Shown here: positions 45,171-53,463 of the stretch, piece by piece
How positions within the stretch are numbered: position 1 is the stretch's first letter
How the letters are laid out: each line of letters opens with the position of its first letter
Origin: Streptomyces sp. DG1A-41
GTDB taxonomy: Bacteria > Actinomycetota > Actinomycetes > Streptomycetales > Streptomycetaceae
Assembly (NCBI RefSeq): GCF_037055355.1
Contig: NZ_CP146350.1
Location: 7,959,001 to 8,023,000, forward strand
Direction: 5' to 3'
Length of the DNA: 64,000 nucleotides
Position numbers and translations under genes: made by a program
Notes under the pieces: model-generated
Databases searched by the model: none
Seen by the model: only the letters and a program-made list of their open reading frames with translations
What the model was told of the DNA's origin: nothing

Positions 45171-45751
45171 AGACACTCAACTTCCTTGGCGGAGCAGCAC
45201 GCTCGGCCTTCACCGGGCCCGGTGCCTGGACCAGGGTCGCCGCCGCGGCAGCGGTCGTGGCGACGGTGGCGACCCAGCATTACCACATCACCGTCTACAA
45301 CCGGGTGCAGTCCAAGGACCAACTCTCGCTCATCCCCAACTGGCGATTCTTCGCGCCGGAGCCCGGCGTCCACGACTACGCCTTCATCTACCGCACCACC
45401 GACGTCGACGGAGTGCGGTCGCGGTGGCAGGGCGTGGATCTGATCACGGGCCGGAAGATGCGGCAGCTGGTGTGGTTCCCCACCCGGCGCCCGGAGAAAG
45501 CCGTGTTCGACCTGGCGACGGAGCTGCTGCACGTCATCGACAAGGACTTCGCGGTCATCACGAGGATGCCCGCCTACCGGCTGCTCGAGCGCTACCTGGT
45601 GTCCCGGATCCGCGCCGCCGACCCGGAAAGTCGCGTGGTGGGTCATCAGATCGCGATGGTCAAGTCCACCGGCTACGACAACGGCCACGAACCGCAGATG
45701 GTGCTGCTGTCGCCGTACACCCCGCTGGACCGAGTACTGGAGCAATTTTGA
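45167..45751 (+). CDS. linaridin-cluster membrane-anchored protein (LinG/LinL-like, tentative)
   Basis: 194 aa from GTG at 45167 with GGAAGGAGG upstream, overlapping the previous stop. One membrane segment (WTRVAAAAAVVATVATQHYH, about residues 20-37) precedes a soluble domain with LIPNWRFFAPEPGVHDYAFI, FIYRTTDVDGVRSRWQGVDL, KAVFDLATELLHVIDKDF and GYDNGHEPQMVLLSPYTPL. The NWRFFAPxPG motif is typical of small proteins paired with HTTM-like membrane proteins. I infer that it works with the preceding fusion protein at the membrane, probably in dehydration or its support. No known catalytic motif. Confidence 0.6.
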   Translation: MKTLNFLGGAARSAFTGPGAWTRVAAAAAVVATVATQHYHITVYNRVQSKDQLSLIPNWRFFAPEPGVHDYAFIYRTTDVDGVRSRWQGVDLITGRKMRQLVWFPTRRPEKAVFDLATELLHVIDKDFAVITRMPAYRLLERYLVSRIRAADPESRVVGHQIAMVKSTGYDNGHEPQMVLLSPYTPLDRVLEQF

Positions 45752-45912
45752 TGAAGCAAGCCCTCGGCGTCCTTGCCGCGTTCGCGTTCGCCGGCCTGAT
45801 GATCCTGCTGACCTATCTGGAGATCCTCTCGCTGTGGGCCGCCATGGGCATCGCGGCCGTCGTGTGGGTGGCGATCCTGGTCTTCGCCCCGAAGAAGAGC
45901 GAGCACCGATGA
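45751..45912 (+). CDS. small two-helix membrane protein of the linaridin-like cluster
   Basis: 53 aa from ATG at 45751, overlapping the preceding stop (TGATG) and overlapping the next start (ATGA). Two hydrophobic segments, LGVLAAFAFAGLMILLTYLE and LWAAMGIAAVVWVAILVFAP, and a basic tail KKSEHR. Its coupling on both sides argues that it is a real part of the machine, perhaps a membrane scaffold or immunity peptide. No family recognised. Confidence 0.7.
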   Translation: MKQALGVLAAFAFAGLMILLTYLEILSLWAAMGIAAVVWVAILVFAPKKSEHR

Positions 45913-46721
45913 CGGGGCGGGGAGCGGGGCCTCGGCCAGGCCCCATGGACGACATCGGCTACGGGCTACAGTTCGACGGCTGGTACGACCGGCTGTTCCC
46001 CGATGCGGAGGCGGCCCGCCGGACAGCGAAGAACCTCGCCGCCCGCCACCCGGACCCCGCCCTGGGCAGCTGCGAATTCGGAGTGGGCACCGGTCGTATC
46101 GCCATCCCGCTGTCCCACCAGGTGGGCGAGGTGGTCGGCGTGGACTCCTCCCCTCAGATGCTCGCCGCACTCGGCCGGGCCGTACGCGAGCAGCGCGAAC
46201 CGACCGCGGCCGTCACCGCAGTCCACGCGGACATCCGCAGCTTCCGCAGCGAACGGCGCTTCGGCCTGGTGTACGCGGTCTGCGCGACGCTGAACCAGCT
46301 GCTGTCCCGCGAGGACCAGCAGGAGGTGGTCCGGCGCGCCGCCGAACTGCTCGTCCCCGGTGGCCTCCTGGTACTCGAAGGCCACAACCACCCGTGGGTG
46401 GAAGCCCTGCACGAAGGGCGGGCGCGTACCACCTTGTTCACCCCGTACCCCGAACCGGGCACAGGGCTGCAGACTCACTCCACGTTCGACGCCGGCAGGG
46501 GCCTGTGGCAGTGCTCGCACATCTGGTACGAGAAGGACGGCACGACCCGGGTCGGCACCGAGTACTCGCTGCTGCTCACCCCGTCCCGTACCGACGCCTA
46601 TGCGCGGGCAGCCGGGCTGCGCCCTGCCGCCGAGGGCGCCTTGCACGGGGACTGGGAGCACGGCGAGTACACCGAGGCGTCTCCCACGTTCGTCGCCGTC
46701 TACGAGAAGCCCGCCCCCTGA
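45909..46721 (+). CDS. SAM-dependent methyltransferase (CypM-like, probable alpha-N-methyltransferase)
   Basis: 270 aa from ATG at 45909; a second ATG at 45945 (MDDIGYGLQFDGWYDRLF) is a plausible start too. The class I SAM fold shows motif I as SCEFGVGTGRIAIPL, motif II VVGVDSSPQMLAALG, VHADIRSFRSERRFGLVYAV and GGLLVLEGHNHPW. YGLQFDGWYDRLFPD before motif I resembles the N-terminal part of CypM-type enzymes, which add two methyl groups to the peptide N-terminus in linaridins. Predicted acceptor here is the core N-terminal Ala. Soluble. Confidence 0.82.
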   Translation: MTGRGAGPRPGPMDDIGYGLQFDGWYDRLFPDAEAARRTAKNLAARHPDPALGSCEFGVGTGRIAIPLSHQVGEVVGVDSSPQMLAALGRAVREQREPTAAVTAVHADIRSFRSERRFGLVYAVCATLNQLLSREDQQEVVRRAAELLVPGGLLVLEGHNHPWVEALHEGRARTTLFTPYPEPGTGLQTHSTFDAGRGLWQCSHIWYEKDGTTRVGTEYSLLLTPSRTDAYARAAGLRPAAEGALHGDWEHGEYTEASPTFVAVYEKPAP

Positions 46722-46815
46722 CCGACGCCCGGCCGCCACGGCATTCCCCCGTCCGTGGCGACCGGGCGTCCCCGCTCCATCCGCCCCCGTCCGCTCGAGA
46801 GCGAGGAGTTGAGTG

Positions 46816-48267
46816 ATGAGCGTCGATGCTGTCGTCGTCGGCTCGGGACCCAACGGGCTCGCCGCCGCCGTCACCCTCGCCCGCGCGGGCCTTGCGGTCG
46901 AGGTCTTCGAGGCCCACGACACCATCGGCGGGGGCCTGCGCACCGAAGCCCTCTTCGACAGCGACGTCGTCCACGACATCTGCTCCGCGGTGCACCCGAT
47001 GGCCGTCGCCGCCCCGTTCTTCCGCGAGTTCGACCTGCCCGCGCGCGGCGTCGAACTCCGCCGTTCCGACGCCGCGTACGCCCATCCCCTTCCGGACGGC
47101 CCGGCGGCTGTCGCGTACCGCGACCTGGCCCGCACCTGCGAACGTCTTGGCCGGGACGGGCCGCGCTGGCGCCGACTGATGGAGCCACTGACGGCGCACA
47201 GCGAGGACTTCGTCCGGCTGATTCTCCAGGGGCCCACCGCGCTGGGCCGGGTCGGCCCGCGGGTGCTGCTCGCCCTCGGCACCCGCGTCCTCGCGCACGG
47301 AACGCCCCGGGCGCCCGGCCAGTTCACCGACGAACCCGCCCGCGCCCTGCTCACCGGCGTCGCCGCGCACGCCATCGGCCCGCTGCCCAGCATCGCCTCG
47401 GGCACAGTGGCCATGCTGCTCGGGCATCTCGCGCACACCAGCGGGTGGCCGCTGCCCCGTGGCGGCAGCGCGCGCATCGCCCAGGCCCTGGCCGACGACC
47501 TCATCGCCCACGGCGGCACCCTCTACACCGGCATCCGCGTGGATGACCTGCGGGACCTGCCACCCGCCCGGATCGTCCTGCTCGACATCAGCCCGAAGGA
47601 GGTCATCCGTATCGCCGGGCACGCCCTGCCCGCCGGGTACGCCCGACGGCTGCGCCGCTTCCGGTACGGCCCCGGCGCCGCGAAGGCGGACTTCCTGCTG
47701 AGCGAGCCCGTCCCGTGGGCCGACCCGGACACCGCGGCCGCCGCCACGGTCCATCTCGGCGGCACCCAGCAGGAGATGTTCCACCAGGAGACCCGCACCG
47801 CCCGCGGGAGCGCCACTGGCGAGCCGTTCGTCCTCCTCGTCGACCCGACCGTGGCCGACCCCACACGCGCCCGCCCCGGCAAGCGGCCCCTCTGGGCCTA
47901 CGCCCATGTACCCAACGGCAGCACCGAGGATCCGCTGCCTCTCATCCGTGCCCGCATCGAGCGCTACGCCCCGGGTTTCACCGACACGGTCGTCGCCGAG
48001 CGGGCCACCAGCGCGGCGGCGATGGAGCAGTACAACCCCAACTACGTCGGCGGGGACATCGGCGCCGGCGCGATGACGCTCGGCCAGTCCCTCTTCCGCC
48101 CCACGATCCAGCGCGACCCGTACCGCACCCCCCTGCCCGGCGTGTACCTGTGCTCGGCCTCCACCCCGCCGGGGCCCAGTGTGCACGGTATGTCCGGATA
48201 CCTCGCGGCGCGCTCAGCGCTGCGCCGTGAGGCCGGCGTCCGCGAGTTCCCGGCGCTCGCCCCGTAG
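46816..48267 (+). CDS. FAD-dependent oxidoreductase, phytoene-desaturase-like (LinE-type)
   Basis: 483 aa from ATG at 46816 (GAGGAG upstream). N-terminal VVVGSGPNGLAAAVTLARAG with VEVFEAHDTIGGGLRTEA is the FAD-binding motif of the phytoene-desaturase/CrtI superfamily. GVYLCSASTPPGPSVHGMSG near the C-terminus is the second FAD contact. The middle (LPRGGSARIAQALADDLIAH) is the family substrate domain. Oxidoreductases of this type recur in type-B linaridin clusters (legonaridin-like), although their chemistry is not settled. The last gene of the rightward operon, followed by a terminator. Confidence 0.85.
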   Translation: MSVDAVVVGSGPNGLAAAVTLARAGLAVEVFEAHDTIGGGLRTEALFDSDVVHDICSAVHPMAVAAPFFREFDLPARGVELRRSDAAYAHPLPDGPAAVAYRDLARTCERLGRDGPRWRRLMEPLTAHSEDFVRLILQGPTALGRVGPRVLLALGTRVLAHGTPRAPGQFTDEPARALLTGVAAHAIGPLPSIASGTVAMLLGHLAHTSGWPLPRGGSARIAQALADDLIAHGGTLYTGIRVDDLRDLPPARIVLLDISPKEVIRIAGHALPAGYARRLRRFRYGPGAAKADFLLSEPVPWADPDTAAAATVHLGGTQQEMFHQETRTARGSATGEPFVLLVDPTVADPTRARPGKRPLWAYAHVPNGSTEDPLPLIRARIERYAPGFTDTVVAERATSAAAMEQYNPNYVGGDIGAGAMTLGQSLFRPTIQRDPYRTPLPGVYLCSASTPPGPSVHGMSGYLAARSALRREAGVREFPALAP

Positions 48268-48283
48268 GGAAGGGCGAAGGGCC

Positions 48284-48299
48284 GACCCGTTTTCGGGTC
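48284..48299 (+). terminator. terminator at the end of the linaridin-like operon
   Basis: GACCCG, TTTT, CGGGTC: a 6-bp stem with a tetraloop 17 bp beyond the stop of the oxidoreductase gene. Confidence 0.65.
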
Positions 48300-48309
48300 T
48301 GTACGCTCA

Positions 48310-48480
48310 CCGGCTCTGTCCCGTAATCGGTGGTAGCGAAGGGTGACGGCCGTCGCTGGCATGGTGTGCGCGATGTCAATGAGCTTGTGCGGGTGGCGAT
48401 TTCGGGCCTGTCGGCCCCCGTCGTCGAGGGCGTGACGGACGAGGGTGAGGGGGCGCCGACGGAACTCGCTGATCAGGCCC
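48310..48480 (+). pseudogene. ISL3-like transposase, N-terminal remnant with terminal repeat
   Basis: GGCTCTGTCCCGTAATCGG at 48312-48330 looks like the tip of an insertion sequence. After it, RDVNELVRVAISGLSAPVVE and GVTDEGEG resemble the first residues of Streptomyces ISL3-type transposases. The rest is lost. It marks the right border of the linaridin-like cluster. Confidence 0.45.
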
Positions 48481-48818
48481 TGCGCCCAAGAAGAGGAGAT
48501 CATTTTCCGCGCTGCACCCCCACGTTTCCCACACTCCTGATCAGCAGCACGCAAGACGCCCAGCCACATCAGCAAGCTCCGACTCCGTCCCTACGGGCCG
48601 CGCGGCACCAGACCAGGGCGGGCACAGCATCCAGGGCACCGTGTCTTCCTCAAGGGCGGCGAGGAAGTGAAGCGGGAGCCATTCCGCACGCCCTGCACGC
48701 CCTTTACGCCCTGTACGCCGCGCAACGAGATCGCGTGCGAGTGACAACGGCCAGCCATCAGAGAGGTCAGGCCCGGCCATCCGTTTCCGGATACCGGGCC
48801 TGTTCTCGTACATGACTC
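48481..48818. other. 338-bp stretch without recognisable genes
   Basis: No frame with coding character, no repeat or hairpin of note. It is probably scar sequence left by earlier insertions between the ISL3 remnant and the next gene. Confidence 0.5.
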
Positions 48819-49157
48819 TCAGCGCTGGCCCGCGACATCTGCCAGCAGTGTTCGGACCTCCGCCATCGCCGCCAGGGGCACGGGGTCGGGGCCGCTCACG
48901 GCGAGGAGCAGGTCCGCAAGCAACGCGGCGAGCCGACATCCGTTCTCCCGTACGAAGGCTTCCGCGCCCTCCGTGAAGTCCCCGCGGATGTGCAGTGCGG
49001 TGAGTTCCCCGTCCCCCGCCGACGCGTTGACCAGGAGGCCGGCGATCCGGCGTTCCAGCGCGGTCGGAGTCCACTGGCCGGAGGCCAGATCCTGGCCGAG
49101 GTCGTGCACCCGTTCGCTCAGAAGACTGCCGTCCGGCACGGTGCTCCACGCGATCAT
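48819..49157 (-). CDS. hypothetical protein coupled to a truncated MFS gene
   Basis: 112 aa from ATG at 49157, overlapping the stop of the MFS fragment (ATGA). Helical, acidic: MIAWSTVPDGSLLSERVHDL, TALERRIAGLLVNASAGDGE, FVRENGCRLAALLADLLLAV and MAEVRTLLADVAGQR. No recognised domain. Since its usual upstream partner is interrupted, it is probably not expressed as before unless read from the IS. Confidence 0.6.
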   Translation of the reverse strand: MIAWSTVPDGSLLSERVHDLGQDLASGQWTPTALERRIAGLLVNASAGDGELTALHIRGDFTEGAEAFVRENGCRLAALLADLLLAVSGPDPVPLAAMAEVRTLLADVAGQR

Positions 49158-49383
49158 GCGGAGACCGCGCTCGCGGCCTTTCGGCCGGTGCCGAGCCTGA
49201 GGAGTAGCGAAGTCGCGGTCAGCGCCACACCAAACCACACGACGCTGGTGACACCCATATTGTCGGCGAACAGTCCGCCCAGAAGCGCTCCGAGCGCGAT
49301 GGACGTGTTGTAGGCCATGGTATTGAGCGACATCGCGGCTTCGAAGGTCTCGGGCGCGGCAGCGAGAGTCATGTTGACCTGGC
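49154..49383 (-). pseudogene. MFS transporter, C-terminal fragment
   Basis: About 75 codons: VNMTLAAAPETFEAAMSLNT, AYNTSIALGALLGGLFADNM and SVVWFGVALTATSLLLRL, ending in SAVSA*. These are the last two helices of a DHA1-type MFS exporter. The frame continues upstream directly into the IS5 copy, so the first 80 percent of the gene has been replaced. Confidence 0.75.
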
Positions 49384-50212
49384 TAAGGGGTCCTTTCAGA
49401 ATGCTGGGTTCTCGCGGGCGAGGGTCATGCAGTGGGCGAGCTGGAGGAACGAACGCGTCGTGCATGTCGTCCCGCGTTTCCCAGCGGGTCCGTAAGCGGC
49501 GTGGGCCGTGGAGCCAGGCGATGGCGGACTCGGCAACCCACCGCACCCGGCCCAGGCCCGAGCCGTGCGGTTCTCCGCGCCGGGCGATCTTCGGGACGAT
49601 GCCGCGCTCGCGCAGACGACGGCGGTAGATGTCGTGGTCGTAGCCACGGTCGGCATACAACGCCCGGGGCTTGCGCCGAGGCCGGCCCCGCTTGCCCCGC
49701 ACCGGCGGCACGCTGTCGACCAGCGGCAGGAGCTGCGTGACGTCGTTGCGGTGCCCGCCCGTCAACGACACCCGCAGCGAAATACCGTGCGCCTCGGTCA
49801 GCACGTGGTGCTTCGAGCCCGGCCGCGCGCGGTCAACCGGACTCGGACCCACTTTTGCGCTGCTTCACCCCCGCTTGGCCTGCACGTGCGAGGCATCGAC
49901 GGTGACGCGGGAGAAGTCCAGGCGGTCCGCCGCCCGCAACCGGTCCAGCAGCACCCGCTGGAGTTCCTCCCACACCCCGGCCTCCTGCCATTCAGCCAAT
50001 CGCCGCCAGCGGGTAGGCCCGGAACCGAACCCCAACTCCTGCGGCGGGTACTCCCACTGGATCCCGGTGTAGAGGACGAACAGCACACCCTGCAGCGTCC
50101 TGCGGTCATCGATCCGCTTGCGCCCCGGGTACCGGAACCGCCGCTCATGCCTCGGCAGCAGCGGCTCGATCACCGCCCACAGCTCGTCACTGATCTCCCA
50201 CGGCTTCCGCCC
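49384..50212 (-). mobile_element. IS5-family element, copy 2, 5' end lost
   Basis: Very similar to copy 1 at 37502-38340 but inverted. It keeps the terminal repeat TAAGGGGTCCTT next to the transposase C-terminus (49384-49395). At its 5' side it is cut at about 50212, inside the first codons of the transposase, where a zinc-ribbon gene begins. Confidence 0.78.
49396..50212 (-). pseudogene. IS5-family transposase, copy 2, with the same in-frame TGA
   Basis: Reads RKPWEISDELWAVIEPLLPR through DASHVQAKRG, then the same TGA as copy 1 (49862-49864 region), then GPSPVDRARPGSKHHVLTEA, ARRGEPHGSGLGRVRWVAES, AIAWLHGPRRLRTRWETRDD and, after one frameshift at DAF, LQLAHCMTLARENPAF*. The DDE residues are all represented, but the reading frame is broken three times (5' end, TGA, C-terminal shift). 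Confidence 0.78.
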
Positions 50213-50357
50213 GGAGGACACGGTCCTTGCCGCAGACCGGGCACGTTGCCTTCGCGGCCTGTTCCTGCATCCGGCGCCAGCGCCGGCAGCAGTGCTCACG
50301 GTCGAGATAGCCGACTGGTGCCCCGCAGGTGACGCAGTCGCGTTGCCTCTTGCCCAC
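50213..50357 (-). pseudogene. zinc-ribbon protein of mobile-element type, N-terminal fragment
   Basis: From GTG 50357: VGKRQRDCVTCGAPVGYLDR, EHCCRRWRRMQEQAAKATCP and VCGKDRVL, then the IS5 junction. Three Cys pairs. Genes of this kind follow small XRE genes on Streptomyces integrative elements, the same order as here. Confidence 0.6.
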
Positions 50358-50372
50358 CGCTGTCTCCGCCGG

Positions 50373-50605
50373 TCACAGCGGCGGCATTGACCGGCCGCGT
50401 CCGGAGACGGCCTTGGGAAGTTCGGTGACGGGCCGGCGCGAAGCCACGGGCCGCTCGACGGGGGTGGTGTCGACTTCGATCAGGTCGTTCGGGGTGCACT
50501 CCAGCGCGGTGCACAACGCTGCCAGGGTGGTCATCTTCACCTGCGAGGGTTCCTTGGTGAACAGCGCGGACACCGAGGCGGAGGACAGCTCCAGGCCGGC
50601 CTCAC
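50373..50605 (-). pseudogene. XRE-type HTH regulator, 5' truncated
   Basis: EAGLELSSASVSALFTKEPS, QVKMTTLAALCTALECTPND and LIEVDTTPVERP are the second half of a Cro/C1-type HTH of the YozG/HTH_26 kind, followed by a basic tail ending SMPPL*. The beginning is missing; the junction to the NmrA-like gene lies at about 50605. Confidence 0.65.
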
Positions 50606-51309
50606 ACCTTGATGTTCTTTCCGGCCCGGCTGCCCATCAGGTCGGCCATCTCGCGCATGCTGACCGGACGGTCCCAGCCGATGTCGATGCGCTCACCGTC
50701 CTCGGCCTCGGCGTCGACCGCGGCCGCCAGGTACGCCGCGAGATCGGAGGTGTGGACGAAGGTCAGCGGGACGGTGGTCTTGCCCACCCACATCAGGCGG
50801 CCCTTGTCGATCGGGTGGCCCGCCATGGTCGCGATCTGGTCGACGAACGCTCCCGGGCGCAGTGCGACGAACGGGACGCCGAGCTGTTCGAGCTTGTCCT
50901 CGGCGATCTTCTTGTGCCAGAAGTGCGGGACATGAGTCGTCTGGTCGCTGGTGAGGATGCTGGTCAGGACGAACCGGCGGATGCCGGCGCGGTGGGCCGC
51001 CTCGGCGAGGTTGGCGTTGCCGCCGGTGTCGATGGCGTGCGCGTTCCTGCCGCCGCGGGTGTAGCCGGCGGCGGTGGTGATGACGGCATCGGCGCCGTCC
51101 ATGGCGGCGACGAGCGAGTCGACGTCGAGCATGTCGCCGCGGGCGATCTCGACACCCCGGCTTTCGAGCCCGCTCGCGTCGGTGGCCGGCCGGACCAGGG
51201 CACGGACTATCTTGCCGCGCCCCAGCAGTTCGTCGACGACCTTGCCCCCGAGGGAGCCGGTCGCCCCGACGACGAGGACCGGGAGGGTGGTGAAACGGGT
51301 GGTGCTCAT
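50602..51309 (-). CDS. NmrA-like NAD(P)-binding oxidoreductase, 3' end altered
   Basis: 235 aa from ATG at 51309. The glycine-rich loop VLVVGATGSLGGKVVDELLG, ARGDMLDVDSLVAAMDGADA and FVLTSILTSDQTTHVPHFWH are typical of atypical SDR/NmrA proteins; KKIAEDKLEQLGVPFVALRP contains the Lys. It binds NAD(P)H, acting as a reductase or redox sensor. The protein ends at SRAGKNIKV*, about 40 residues earlier than usual, and the end coincides with the start of the truncated XRE fragment. It lies next to a MarR-type gene remnant, the usual partner. Confidence 0.8.
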   Translation of the reverse strand: MSTTRFTTLPVLVVGATGSLGGKVVDELLGRGKIVRALVRPATDASGLESRGVEIARGDMLDVDSLVAAMDGADAVITTAAGYTRGGRNAHAIDTGGNANLAEAAHRAGIRRFVLTSILTSDQTTHVPHFWHKKIAEDKLEQLGVPFVALRPGAFVDQIATMAGHPIDKGRLMWVGKTTVPLTFVHTSDLAAYLAAAVDAEAEDGERIDIGWDRPVSMREMADLMGSRAGKNIKV

Positions 51310-51475
51310 GGGGGTCTCACTACCCATCAGGTCAGGGGTGGGGGCTTGGGCGGGCGCGGACGTGGGCGCCGTCGGCCCGGGTCGCTCAGCGGGCGGGCCT
51401 GTGATGGGCGGTTCCGCGGCTCGCGCTCGCCCAGGACGCCGAGGCCGGGGAGCCTGTCTCCGTTGAGCACGGGCC

Positions 51476-51745
51476 TTACGTGGACCCTTCTCGCGGAGGA
51501 GCGCTGCTGCTGATCGCGTCGGCGATGGCGTAGGCGGTGCGGACGAAGGACTCGGCCTGCTGCGCCGACAGGTTCCGCGCGGAGGTCTCCTCCAGGGCCT
51601 GCCACATGGCTGCGAGGGGCTCACGCATGGCACGGCCCTTGTCGGTGAGGTGGACGACCATGACGCGCCGGTCATGTTCGGCCGGCTCGCGGATGAGCAG
51701 TCCGGCGTCCTGCATACGGCGTAGGGAGACCGATTCCCGGTCCCG
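51476..51745 (-). pseudogene. MarR family regulator, C-terminal fragment
   Basis: The frame has RDRESVSLRRMQDAGLLIRE, EHDRRVMVVHLTDKGRAMRE and AESFVRTAYAIADAISS: the recognition helix end, the wing and the dimerisation helix of a MarR protein. The first half is absent, replaced by unrelated GC-rich sequence from about 51745 on. Confidence 0.7.
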
Positions 51746-51883
51746 GGCCCGGTGCGGCGCCGGGACGGATGCCGCTGAGCCGGTAGGGCGCGCCGCGGCA
51801 TCGGGCACACGCCGGGCACGCCGAGCGCGAGGCGCACCCGAGGCCGTCGAACAGGCCCACGCCGCCTTCGCCCCGAGGTCGTC

Positions 51884-52663
51884 TCAGGACGCGGCGGCTC
51901 CCCTCTTGGCGGCCTGGATCTGCTCGTACACATGCGTCCGCAGCTCGGTGAAGCGCGGATCCACCCTCGTGTGCAGCTGATCCCGCGCGACGGGCAGTTC
52001 TACCTTCAGCTGCTCCCGCACGACGGTGGGGGAGGCGGACAGCACGATCACCCGCTCCCCGAGGTAGACGGCCTCGTCGATGTCGTGAGTGACGAACAGG
52101 ATCGTGATGCCGCGCTCCCGCCACAGCCCCCGTACCAGGTCTTCCAGATCGGCCCGGGTCTGGGCGTCCACCGCCGCGAACGGCTCGTCCATCAGCAGCA
52201 CACGGGGCTCGTACGCCAGCGCCCGGGCGATGGCGACCCGCTGCTGCATACCGCCGGACAACTGCCAGGGATACGCCCCCACCGCGTCCGCCAGCCCCAC
52301 CGACTCCAGCGCGTCGCGGACCAGTTCCCGGCGTCGGGCCTTGCTCAAGTCCTTCTGTCTGAGCGGAAGTTCGACGTTCTCGCCGACGCGCATCCAGGGG
52401 AAGAGGCTGCGCCCGTACTCCTGGAAGACGATCGCCATCCCGGGTGGCGGACCGCTCACCTTCAGCCCCTCCAGGAGCACTTCACCGCCGGTCGGTGTGA
52501 GCAGCCCTCCCACGCACTTCAGCAGCGTGGTCTTGCCACAGCCCGACGGCCCGACGAGACAGACCAGTTCTCCGGCGTCGATGGTGAAGCTGAGGTCGCG
52601 GACCGCCTCCACACGCCGCCCCGACCCCTCGTAGACCTTCTTCAGACCCCGTACGTCGAGCAT
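51884..52663 (-). CDS. ABC transporter ATP-binding protein (SsuB/TauB type)
   Basis: 259 aa from ATG at 52663 (GAAAGG upstream). Walker A is CLVGPSGCGKTTLLKCVGGL, the Q loop IVFQEYGRSLFPWMRV, the signature YPWQLSGGMQQRVAIARALA, Walker B VLLMDEPFAAVDAQTR and the switch ILFVTHDIDEAVYLGER. FQEYGRSLFPWM and the MDEPFAAVDAQTR pattern are typical of the nitrate/sulfonate/taurine importer ATPases. It drives the two permeases encoded upstream in the same operon. Confidence 0.93.
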   Translation of the reverse strand: MLDVRGLKKVYEGSGRRVEAVRDLSFTIDAGELVCLVGPSGCGKTTLLKCVGGLLTPTGGEVLLEGLKVSGPPPGMAIVFQEYGRSLFPWMRVGENVELPLRQKDLSKARRRELVRDALESVGLADAVGAYPWQLSGGMQQRVAIARALAYEPRVLLMDEPFAAVDAQTRADLEDLVRGLWRERGITILFVTHDIDEAVYLGERVIVLSASPTVVREQLKVELPVARDQLHTRVDPRFTELRTHVYEQIQAAKRGAAAS

Positions 52664-52683
52664 GGACCGCCCTTTCAAGAGGC

Positions 52684-53463
52684 TCACGGCGACCGCCGGG
52701 CCGAGGCGCGCAGACCGTGGTACCAGCCGAGCGCCCGCCGCTCGACCCACTGGAAGACGACCGACAGCAGGAAACCGAGCAGACCGAGCACGAGGATGCC
52801 GGTCCACATGTCCGGGATCGCGAAGCCGCGCTGGAACTGGACGATGGTGAAGCCGAGCCCGTTGCTCGCGGCGAACATCTCGCTGATCACCATGAGGATG
52901 ATGCCGATGGACAGGGCCTGGCGCAGGCCCGCGAAGATCTGGGGGCTCGCCGACGGCAGCACCAGGTTCCTGAGCCGCGCCACACCGGTGATGCCGTACG
53001 AGCGCGCCGTCTCGGCCATCACCGGGTCCACCGCCCGCACGCCCTCGACCGTGTTGAGCAGGACGGGCCACACGCAGCCGGCCGCGATCACCGTGACCTT
53101 CATCGTGTCGCCGATCCCCGCGAACAGCATGATGACCGGTACCAGCACCGGCGGCGGCACCGCCCGCAGGAACTCCAGGACCGGCTCGCACACCGCCCGC
53201 ACCCGCCGATAGGACCCGATGACCGTACCGAGCGCCACCCCCAGGGCCGCCGCCAGCGCATAACCGCCCGCCAGCCGCAGCACGCTCGGCAGCACGTCGC
53301 CCCGCAGGCGCTCCGCCGTCCACACGTCCGGGAAGGCCTCCAGGATCGTCCGCAAGGGCGGCCAGTACACGTCCGTACTGCCGGCGGACGCCACCCACCA
53401 GACCGTGACCAGCAGGGCCGGGAGGGCGACGGCGAACACCAGCCGCAGCAGCAGACGCCTCAC
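52684..53463 (-). CDS. ABC transporter permease (SsuC/TauC type), second subunit
   Basis: 259 aa from GTG at 53463, overlapping the stop of the first permease gene (GTGA). Helices include LVFAVALPALLVTVWWVAS, LAGGYALAAALGVALGTVIG, PPVLVPVIMLFAGIGDTMKV and MWTGILVLGLLGFLLSVVFQ. The EAA loop is VMAETARSYGITGVARLRNL. Membrane channel for an NMT1/SsuA-type importer. Confidence 0.92.
   Translation of the reverse strand: MRRLLLRLVFAVALPALLVTVWWVASAGSTDVYWPPLRTILEAFPDVWTAERLRGDVLPSVLRLAGGYALAAALGVALGTVIGSYRRVRAVCEPVLEFLRAVPPPVLVPVIMLFAGIGDTMKVTVIAAGCVWPVLLNTVEGVRAVDPVMAETARSYGITGVARLRNLVLPSASPQIFAGLRQALSIGIILMVISEMFAASNGLGFTIVQFQRGFAIPDMWTGILVLGLLGFLLSVVFQWVERRALGWYHGLRASARRSP

Noticed and set aside
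39004..48267. Lanthipeptide, thiopeptide or sactipeptide cluster
   Set aside because: No LanB/LanC/LanM/LanKC, YcaO or radical-SAM enzyme and no Cys in the cores; linaridin-type genes fit better.
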